From: an uncultured bacterium
Lineage (GTDB): Bacteria; Bacillota; Clostridia; Oscillospirales; Ruminococcaceae
DNA: 9,043 nucleotides
NCBI GenBank assembly: GCA_934845495.1
Contig: CAKWRB010000039.1
Location: forward strand, 1-9,043
Direction: 5' to 3'
The notes under the pieces are model-generated. The model did not search any database, had not been told where the DNA came from, and saw only the letters and a program-made list of their open reading frames with translations. How positions within the stretch are numbered: the stretch's first letter is position 1; each line of letters starts with the position of its first letter. Both the position numbers and the translations under genes were made by a program. Below, piece by piece: positions 1 through 4,612 of the stretch.

Positions 1-899
1 ATGTAGGTGATCAAGCCGGTGGCGCCCATGCCCTGTATATCGATACCCTCGTAGAGCTCCTGGGCCGCCTTCATGGTGCGGCGAGCCTGGAATCCCAGCT
101 TCCGGGAGGCCTCCTGCTGCAGGGTCGAGGTGGAGAAGGGCGGCGCCGGGCTCTTGCGGCGAACTCCCTTTTTCACAGCCCCCACTGTAAAGGTCTCACC
201 CTCCAGCTCGGCCAGGATGCGGTCGGTTTCCTCCTGGTTGGAAAGCTCCATCTTGCCCTCAGCTGTGCCGTAGAACTTGGCGGCAAAGGCGCTGCGGCTG
301 CCCGATGCCAGCAGCTTGGCATCGATGGTCCAGTACTCCTCCGATACAAACTTGCGGATCTCCTCCTCCCGGTCGCAGATCAGGCGCACAGTCACCGACT
401 GCACCCGTCCGGCCGACAGGCCCCGGCGCACCTTTTTCCACAGGAACGGGGAGAGCTTATAGCCCACGATCCGGTCCAGGATGCGGCGGGCCTGCTGGGC
501 ATTCACCAGGTCGATGTTGATGGTACGGGGGTGTTCCATACCGTTCTTGACACCGCTCTTGGTGATCTCGTTGAAGGTCACACGGTTCTGGTCCTGGAGA
601 TCCAGCCCCAGGATATAGGCCAGATGCCAGGAGATCGCCTCCCCCTCCCGGTCCGGGTCGGTGGCAAGGTAGACCTTTTCGCTCTTCTTGGCCTGCTTTT
701 TCAGCGAGGAGATGAGCTCCTTCTTATCCTTCATTTCAATGTAGTCCGGTTTGAAGCCGTTCTCGATGTCCACACCGATCTTGCTCTTGGGCAGATCCCG
801 GATGTGTCCCATGGATGCCACTACTTCATAGCCGGAACCGAGATATTTCTTGATCGTTTTGGCCTTGGCAGGGCTCTCCACAATCACCAGATTTGACAT
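1..899 (-). CDS. topA: DNA topoisomerase I, type IA (N-terminal 299 codons; 3' end outside window)
   Basis: TopA relaxes negative supercoils by nicking one strand through a 5'-phosphotyrosine and passing the other strand. The start is the ATG at 899 (MSNLVIVESPAKAKTI), preceded by AAAGGAG at 916-910 with a 10-nt spacer. The Toprim domain spans about residues 3-115: the catalytic Glu is E8 (VIVESPAKAKT) and the metal-binding D-x-D-x-E is in ATDPDREGEAISWH (residues 79-92; D81, D83, E85). The family motif LSAGRVQSV lies at 161-169. The last readable residues are GMGATGLITY; by comparison with E. coli TopA (ITYMRTDST around Tyr319), Y299, whose codon is 5-3, is the catalytic nucleophile. The remaining domains and any C-terminal zinc fingers lie outside the window. 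It sits 86 nt downstream of dprA on the same strand, a common pairing, and probably shares its transcript. No frameshift or missing catalytic residue is visible. Confidence 0.98.
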   Translation of the reverse strand, partial: MSNLVIVESPAKAKTIKKYLGSGYEVVASMGHIRDLPKSKIGVDIENGFKPDYIEMKDKKELISSLKKQAKKSEKVYLATDPDREGEAISWHLAYILGLDLQDQNRVTFNEITKSGVKNGMEHPRTINIDLVNAQQARRILDRIVGYKLSPFLWKKVRRGLSAGRVQSVTVRLICDREEEIRKFVSEEYWTIDAKLLASGSRSAFAAKFYGTAEGKMELSNQEETDRILAELEGETFTVGAVKKGVRRKSPAPPFSTSTLQQEASRKLGFQARRTMKAAQELYEGIDIQGMGATGLITY

Positions 900-953
900 A
901 TCGCTTCCACTCCTTTATCGGGCGGTCCCCAAATGAAAGGTCCCGCCTGTAAA

Positions 954-967
954 CGGCCCGCAGGCCG
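954..967 (-). other. Small GC hairpin in the dprA-topA spacer
   Basis: The minus strand reads CGGCC-TGCG-GGCCG, a perfect 5-bp stem with a 4-nt loop, 18 nt after the dprA stop and followed by only TTTACA. The U-run is too short for a convincing intrinsic terminator. It may be an mRNA stability or processing element between dprA and topA, or chance in GC-rich DNA. The rest of the 86-nt spacer holds the topA ribosome-binding site and a weaker GGCGG/CCGCC inverted repeat. I see no good promoter here, which favours read-through from dprA. Confidence 0.3.
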
Positions 968-985
968 GATCTGTTTTCAAGTATT

Positions 986-2197
986 TCACAGCGCTGTATA
1001 GCCAGCCGGGCCATGGCTTTCGATCAGGCCATAGATTTCCAATTCCACCAGCGAGGAGAGGATCTCCTCCACCGGCTGCCCGGTCTGTACGGCAAGCTGG
1101 GCTGCCGTCACCGGACGGTTTCCGATTGCCTTCAATAGCTCCATCTGACTCCGGCTGAGATAGTCGGGCACTGCCCGGCGGCGCGGCGGTTCACTGACCA
1201 CTGCCGAAACAGGCTCCGGACGGACAGCTGCCGCAGGCCGCTCGTCCCTTTTCCGCGGGCGGCTGCCGGCACGCAGCTTCACCGGGTCGGGATTGATCTG
1301 GCTGGGCACCATCCGGCCCCAGTTGGGCACCGCCTCGTACTCCTCCAGGATATCCCCGGCACAGGTCACCGGCTTGGCACCCTGGAGCAGCAGCTTGTTG
1401 GCACCCCGGGAGAGGGCTTCGTCGATGCGCCCTGGCACGGCAAACACATCCCGCCCCTGGCCCAGGGCATGACCGGCCGTGATGAGCGAGCCGCTGTATT
1501 CATCGGCCCGCACCACCAGCACCCCTCTGGAAAGCCCGGAGATGATGCGGTTGCGCATGGGGAAATTCCCCGGACGGGCAGGTTCGCCCACCGGATATTC
1601 GGTGAGGACTGCTCCCTTTTCCGCCATCAGCTCCCGGAGAGGGCCGCTCCCCTTGGGGTAATCGAGTTCGATACCACAGCCCAAAACGCCGATCGTGACG
1701 CCCTCGGCTTTGATAGCGGCCCGATGTGCCGCCTGATCGATCCCCATGGCAAGTCCGCTGATGATGCGCACCCCTGCTGCAGCCAGCTCCTGCGAAAGCT
1801 GGGCTGCCACGGTCAGGCCGTATTCATCGCTGTGGCGGGAACCCACCACAGCAATGGCCGGCTGTTCCTCCAGCCCGGCCAAGCTGCCCCGTACAAACAG
1901 GGCAGAGGGCGGCGCGTAGATGTGCCGCAGGCAGTCGGGGTACTCGCTATCCCCCGGTGTGAGCACCCGGCAGCCCTCCTGCAGGGCCTCGTCATACTGC
2001 CGCTGGGCAGCATCGGTGTCGTGGCGCAGCACCCGGTCGATCTGCCCCTGGTTGAGCAGTGCCGTCTGCCGCAGCTCCTGCTCCGAGGCCTGAAAGACCG
2101 CCTCGGCCGAGCCGTAAAACTCCAGCATCTCATGGGAAAGCCGGGTCCCCCGGCCAAACAGACCGGCGAACCACAGCCAGTAGATTGCCTGTTCCAT
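986..2197 (-). CDS. dprA: DNA-processing protein DprA (Smf)
   Basis: DprA binds incoming single-stranded DNA in the cytoplasm during natural transformation, displaces SSB and loads RecA. The protein is 403 aa. An N-terminal helical region (about 1-75; MEQAIYWLWFAGLFGRG) precedes the Rossmann-like DprA core (about 80-290) with VVGSR (117-121), SGLAMGID (147-154), GVLGCGIELDYP, FPMRNRIISGLS (212-223), SGSLITAGHAL, AVPG (253-256) and GANKLL (265-270). A poorly conserved, Arg/Pro-rich linker (about 291-346) leads to a C-terminal winged-helix domain (347-403; LSRSQMELLKAIGN onward). The ATG at 2197 is chosen because GGGAGGG (2210-2204) sits 6 nt upstream; an in-frame codon at 2257 would overlap the upstream gene and has no comparable support. 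It lies 35 nt after the RNA methyltransferase gene and 86 nt before topA. Many non-competent bacteria carry dprA, so competence is not implied. Confidence 0.97.
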   Translation of the reverse strand: MEQAIYWLWFAGLFGRGTRLSHEMLEFYGSAEAVFQASEQELRQTALLNQGQIDRVLRHDTDAAQRQYDEALQEGCRVLTPGDSEYPDCLRHIYAPPSALFVRGSLAGLEEQPAIAVVGSRHSDEYGLTVAAQLSQELAAAGVRIISGLAMGIDQAAHRAAIKAEGVTIGVLGCGIELDYPKGSGPLRELMAEKGAVLTEYPVGEPARPGNFPMRNRIISGLSRGVLVVRADEYSGSLITAGHALGQGRDVFAVPGRIDEALSRGANKLLLQGAKPVTCAGDILEEYEAVPNWGRMVPSQINPDPVKLRAGSRPRKRDERPAAAVRPEPVSAVVSEPPRRRAVPDYLSRSQMELLKAIGNRPVTAAQLAVQTGQPVEEILSSLVELEIYGLIESHGPAGYTAL

Positions 2198-2232
2198 AGG
2201 ATTCCCTCCCCACTTCCAAAGAAACCGTCCGG

Positions 2233-3030
2233 TTATCCCCGACGGCGCATCTCCCACAGGAAAATGCTGGCAGCTACCGAGGCATTGAGGCTCTCGGACC
2301 GGGCCGAGATCGGGATAAACACCGTTTTTCCACAGGCTTCGATCATTTCGGTGGAAAGACCCGAGCCCTCGTTGCCGATCACCACCGCCACACCGTCCCG
2401 ATCGAGCCTGGCCTCATCACTGGTCATGGCCGAGCGGTCCAGAGCAGCAGCCAGGGTGTCGATGCCCTTCTGCTTCATCCGGGCAATCAACCCGGGCAAA
2501 TCCCGGCTCACCAGCACCGGCTGACGGAATACACCACCCATGGCGGCACGCAGCACCTTGGGGCTGTAAAGATCCGGGCAGTCGTCCGAGAGGATCAGCC
2601 CATCGCAGCCAAAGGCCAGCGCCGAGCGCAGTACGGCACCGATGTTGCCCGGGTCCTGCAGCGAACTGAGCACCAGGTAGCGCCCCTGGGGCGACAGGCC
2701 CTCCTCGGTGAGGACGGGTTCGGGGATGCGGCAGAGGGCAAAGACCCCCTGGGTGTGCTGGGAAGCAGCCAGCTTTTCCGCCACCGGGCGGGGGATGCGC
2801 ACCTCGCCGCCGCAGCAGGACTGGGCCGGGGCAAGATAGGGTGCATATTTTTCGGCGGCTTCATCGGTGCGGTAGAGCGCCTCGATGCCGATTCCGGCCA
2901 GCGCTGCCTCCTCCACCAGTTTTGCCGACTCCACGACAAAAAGACCGCTCAGGCTCCTCTCCTTTTTCTGGGCGGAGAGCCTGACCAGTTCCTTGATCCG
3001 GGGATTCTGTGAAGATGTGATTTCCTGCAC
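2233..3030 (-). CDS. SpoU/TrmH-family RNA 2'-O-methyltransferase (RlmB/YsgA-like)
   Basis: SPOUT-class, S-adenosylmethionine-dependent enzymes of this family methylate ribose 2'-OH groups in rRNA or tRNA. Counting from the GTG at 3030 (265 aa), an N-terminal substrate-binding domain (about 30-104, around GLFVVESAKLVEEA) precedes a trefoil-knot catalytic domain. It carries motif 1 SLQDPGNIGAVLRSALAFG (123-141; Asn129 and Arg135 conserved), motif 2 VIGNEGSGLS (217-226) and motif 3 IPISARSESLNASVAASIF (239-257). Length and motif order are normal. Two GTG codons compete as start. That at 3030 has AAGGA (3044-3040) 9 nt upstream; that at 3036 would add two residues and rely on GGGAG (3051-3047), which is partly paired in a hairpin. 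I prefer 3030. The gene is first in a block with dprA and topA, downstream of its own promoter and just after the rplT operon, a frequent site for such genes in Clostridia. The exact target nucleotide cannot be read from sequence, so no symbol is given. Confidence 0.94.
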   Translation of the reverse strand: MQEITSSQNPRIKELVRLSAQKKERSLSGLFVVESAKLVEEAALAGIGIEALYRTDEAAEKYAPYLAPAQSCCGGEVRIPRPVAEKLAASQHTQGVFALCRIPEPVLTEEGLSPQGRYLVLSSLQDPGNIGAVLRSALAFGCDGLILSDDCPDLYSPKVLRAAMGGVFRQPVLVSRDLPGLIARMKQKGIDTLAAALDRSAMTSDEARLDRDGVAVVIGNEGSGLSTEMIEACGKTVFIPISARSESLNASVAASIFLWEMRRRG

Positions 3031-3048
3031 GGTCACCGTTCCTTTTCT

Positions 3049-3064
3049 CCCGGAGCAGTCCGGG
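3049..3064 (-). promoter_or_regulatory. 5'-UTR hairpin next to the methyltransferase ribosome-binding site
   Basis: The minus strand reads CCCGGA-CTGC-TCCGGG, a perfect 6-bp stem with a tetraloop. It lies in the short leader between the promoter at 3110-3081 and the GTG start, and its 3' arm includes the GGG of the upstream GGGAG. It could limit access to that site or protect the transcript's 5' end. The structure is plain; any function is inferred. Confidence 0.5.
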
Positions 3065-3080
3065 CCTTGTTCAATTTCCT

Positions 3081-3110
3081 ATTGTATTCCCAGAGCGTGC
3101 CTCTTGTCAA
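3081..3110 (-). promoter_or_regulatory. Sigma-A-type promoter for the methyltransferase-dprA-topA block
   Basis: A perfect -35 TTGACA (3110-3105) is separated by 18 bp from -10 TACAAT (3086-3081; five of six consensus bases). Predicted transcription start is near 3075, giving a leader of about 40-45 nt before the GTG start. It lies downstream of the rplT terminator, so this block is expressed separately from the ribosomal protein operon. Confidence 0.75.
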
Positions 3111-3145
3111 TCCGCCAGCGGATCTCCGGGCTGTTTTGGGGTATC

Positions 3146-3180
3146 AAAAAACGCCCGCTTTCGATGAAAAACGGGCGTTT
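3146..3180 (-). terminator. Rho-independent terminator of the infC-rpmI-rplT operon
   Basis: On the minus strand AAACGCCCG pairs with CGGGCGTTT. The stem extends inward through five further pairs (two G-U) to a CATC loop, about 14 bp in all. The 3' end runs into six consecutive U residues (3151-3146). It begins 13 nt after the rplT stop codon. The plus-strand reading has only three Ts after the stem, so it is directional for leftward transcription. Confidence 0.93.
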
Positions 3181-3192
3181 CTGTGCGAAAAA

Positions 3193-3546
3193 TTAGAGAG
3201 CAGCCTTAGCCTTCTCTACCAGAGCGGTGAAAGCAGCAGCATCGTTGATAGCCAGCTCAGAGAGCATCTTGCGGTTCAGGGTGATGCCAGCCTTCTTCAG
3301 ACCGTTCATGAAGGTGGAGTAGTTCACACCGTTCATGCGGCAGGCAGCCGAAATACGGGTAATCCACAGAGAGCGGAAGTTTCTCTTCTTCTGCTTTCTG
3401 CCGATGTAAGCGTACTGGCCGGACTTCATCACGGCCTGCTTGGCCATCTTAAATCTCTTGCTCTTTGCGCCGAAGTAGCCCTTGGCGAGCTTGAGAGTCT
3501 TCTTTCTTCTTTTGCGGGTCATAACCGCGCCCTTGATACGAGCCAT
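3193..3546 (-). CDS. rplT: 50S ribosomal protein L20 (bL20)
   Basis: L20 is an early 23S rRNA-binding assembly protein of the large subunit and, in B. subtilis and E. coli, the autoregulator of this operon. The protein has the usual length (117 aa). A long, very basic N-terminal extension ([24 protein letters not shown]..., residues 1-60) is followed by the globular rRNA-binding domain (about 60-117), containing [22 protein letters not shown] and ending [14 protein letters not shown]. The start ATG at 3546 follows GGAGG with an 8-nt spacer. It is the last gene of infC-rpmI-rplT, 65 nt after rpmI, and is closed by the terminator at 3180-3146. The leader upstream of infC is the likely site of feedback by this protein; that link is inferred from B. 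subtilis. Confidence 0.99.
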   Translation of the reverse strand: MARIKGAVMTRKRRKKTLKLAKGYFGAKSKRFKMAKQAVMKSGQYAYIGRKQKKRNFRSLWITRISAACRMNGVNYSTFMNGLKKAGITLNRKMLSELAINDAAAFTALVEKAKAAL

Positions 3547-3611
3547 TTCCTATACCTCCAAGAGTTTATACAATAAAGTAGTGATCAGAATTTTATCAGC
3601 AAGCGGTCGGC

Positions 3612-3809
3612 TTACTTGTAAGGCATCAGCAGTCTGAGAGCCTTAACATTGGTGCCGTGTACATAGGCAGCCTTTCTCAGCAGTCTCTTGCGCTTGGTGC
3701 TCTTCTTGTTCAGAATATGTCTTCTGAAGGCCTGAGCTCTCTTGATCTTGCCCTTCTTGGTCATCTTGAAGCGCTTCTTGGCTCCGCTGTGTGTCTTAAG
3801 CTTCGGCAT
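3612..3809 (-). CDS. rpmI: 50S ribosomal protein L35 (bL35)
   Basis: L35 is a small, highly basic protein of the large ribosomal subunit. The 65-aa product has the family hallmarks: [15 protein letters not shown] at the N-terminus, [14 protein letters not shown] in the middle, and [17 protein letters not shown] toward the end. Length matches the family. The start ATG at 3809 has GGGAGG upstream with a 10-nt spacer. It begins 22 nt after the infC stop and is followed by rplT, the conserved order, so the three genes are translated from one mRNA. Confidence 0.99.
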   Translation of the reverse strand: MPKLKTHSGAKKRFKMTKKGKIKRAQAFRRHILNKKSTKRKRLLRKAAYVHGTNVKALRLLMPYK

Positions 3810-3831
3810 AATAATGAATCCTCCCTAAATT

Positions 3832-4344
3832 TTACTTACCATTCTTTGCGGTAACAAACATGGTCATGCTGCGGCCTTCCAGCTTGGGCTGCTTTTCCAC
3901 AGTGCCGTAACCGGCCACGCTGTCGGTAAACCGCTGCATGATGGTGGTACCCAGTTCCGGGTGGGCCATTTCGCGACCGCGGAAACGGATCGAAACCTTG
4001 ACCTTGTCGCCGCCCTCCAGGAACTTGATGGCCTGCTTTACCTTTGTATTGAAGTCGTTGACATCAATATTCAGCGAAAGACGGATCTCCTTGATATCAA
4101 TGGTCTTCTGATTCTTTCTGGCTTCCTTTTCGCGCTTGGACTGCTCGAACCGGTACTTGCCATAGTCGATGATGCGGCACACAGGCGGAGTGGCCTGGGG
4201 CGCGATCTTCACCAGATCCAGATTCTTTTCAAGAGCGATCTTGTAGGCATCCCGTGCGGACATAATGCCCAGCTGACTGCCATCGGTATCGATCACTCGT
4301 ACTTCCTTGTCGCGGATTTCTTCATTGATCGGCAAATCCTTAAT
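3832..4344 (-). CDS. infC: Translation initiation factor IF-3, with ATT start codon
   Basis: IF3 binds the 30S subunit, prevents premature joining of 50S and proofreads the start codon and initiator tRNA. Starting at the ATT at 4344 the protein is 170 aa, the normal length: N-domain (about 1-75, opening (M)KDLPINEEIRDKEVRVID), then the IF3 signature RIIDYGKYRFEQSKRE (57-72), a charged linker, and the C-domain (about 80-170; KVSIRFRGREMAHPELG). The start is set by GGAGG (4358-4354) exactly 9 nt upstream and by homology beginning just there; no ATG, GTG or TTG lies at a suitable place in frame. An AUU start is known for infC in E. coli and B. subtilis and lets IF3 limit its own synthesis. The frame stays open upstream through the leader, so gene finders that do not allow ATT may add up to 68 spurious residues. 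Expression also passes through the attenuator at 4408-4370. Confidence 0.98.
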   Translation of the reverse strand: MKDLPINEEIRDKEVRVIDTDGSQLGIMSARDAYKIALEKNLDLVKIAPQATPPVCRIIDYGKYRFEQSKREKEARKNQKTIDIKEIRLSLNIDVNDFNTKVKQAIKFLEGGDKVKVSIRFRGREMAHPELGTTIMQRFTDSVAGYGTVEKQPKLEGRSMTMFVTAKNGK

Positions 4345-4353
4345 GCTAACGCA

Positions 4354-4358
4354 CCTCC
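4354..4358 (-). promoter_or_regulatory. Ribosome-binding site that fixes the ATT start of infC
   Basis: GGAGG (GGAGGT if 4353 is included) lies 9 nt upstream of the ATT at 4344, ideal spacing, and just downstream of the attenuator's U-run. It is exposed only in transcripts that escape termination. No other in-frame start is served by it. Confidence 0.85.
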
Positions 4359-4369
4359 ATTGACTGAAT

Positions 4370-4408
4370 AAAAAAGATAAAGCGCAGGCAGTATTCCGCC
4401 CACGCTTT
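4370..4408 (-). terminator. Intrinsic terminator (attenuator) within the infC leader
   Basis: On the minus strand, AAAGCGUGGGCGG pairs with CUGCCUGCGCUUU around an AAUA loop: 13 consecutive pairs including three G-U. UAUC and a run of six U (4375-4370) follow. It lies between the promoter and the infC ribosome-binding site, so it can only act as a conditional terminator. Its 5' arm can form an alternative pairing, as expected for attenuation. Confidence 0.88.
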
Positions 4409-4532
4409 GATAAACACACATCACAAAACGCCTCCCCATACAGAGAAACCGTCCATGAACCCGTATCTACCATGTGCTGCTTGATCGCGCACCGGTGAAA
4501 GCGAACTACCGCTCTACTTGATTTACCAGAAC

Positions 4533-4571
4533 AGTATACCAGCTCCACACCATGATGTCAAGCATTTTTTT
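4533..4571 (-). promoter_or_regulatory. Strong sigma-A-type promoter of the infC-rpmI-rplT operon
   Basis: A perfect -35 TTGACA (4561-4556), an exact 17-bp spacer, and -10 TATACT (4538-4533; five of six consensus bases) preceded by TGG form an extended -10. A run of seven A (4571-4565) just upstream of the -35 resembles an UP element. Predicted start of transcription is about 4526. Such strength suits a ribosomal protein operon that is throttled downstream by attenuation. It begins about 40 nt after the addA stop. The 4572-4612 stretch holds an imperfect GC hairpin but no U-run. Confidence 0.88.
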
Positions 4572-4612
4572 GCTGTTCCGGGCAGAGGCTGCAAATCCCG
4601 GTGCAGTTCCTC

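Larger units (their letters stand above)
4345..4526 (-). ncRNA. infC 5' regulatory leader, probable L20-type leader RNA
   Basis: From the predicted transcription start near 4526 to the AUU start codon is about 182 nt, untranslated and rich in pairing potential. The clearest structure is the intrinsic terminator at 4408-4370, placed before the infC ribosome-binding site. Upstream are a 5' hairpin (4515-4498; AGAGCG/CGCUUU with two-sided 6-bp stem including one G-U) and a hairpin with arms AUACGG/CUGUAU. A competing pairing, CGUUUUG (4430-4424) with CAAAGCG (4409-4403), would occupy the outer part of the terminator's 5' arm. In B. subtilis the same operon is controlled by an L20-responsive leader that terminates transcription when free L20 is abundant. 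Operon, position and architecture match; I did not match the leader to a known covariance model. Confidence 0.75.

Noticed and set aside
2198..2257. A 20-codon N-terminal extension of dprA starting at 2257
   Set aside because: It would overlap the end of the methyltransferase gene, lacks DprA homology, and the ATG at 2197 has a strong ribosome-binding site at 2210-2204.
1469..2524. A 351-codon plus-strand open frame opposite dprA and the methyltransferase
   Set aside because: It crosses two well-supported genes on the other strand and resembles no protein family.
4347..4361. Mini-ORF ATG-GAG-GTG-CGT-TAG ending one base before the infC start
   Set aside because: Its ATG overlaps the infC ribosome-binding site and has no ribosome-binding site of its own; most likely a by-product of the GGAGG sequence.
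4572..4612. Possible rho-independent terminator after addA
   Set aside because: CCGGG/CCCGG arms (4601-4578) form a hairpin on the minus strand, but it is followed by As, not Us. The seven-T run is on the wrong side, so I do not call a terminator; the A-run fits better as an UP-like element of the infC promoter.
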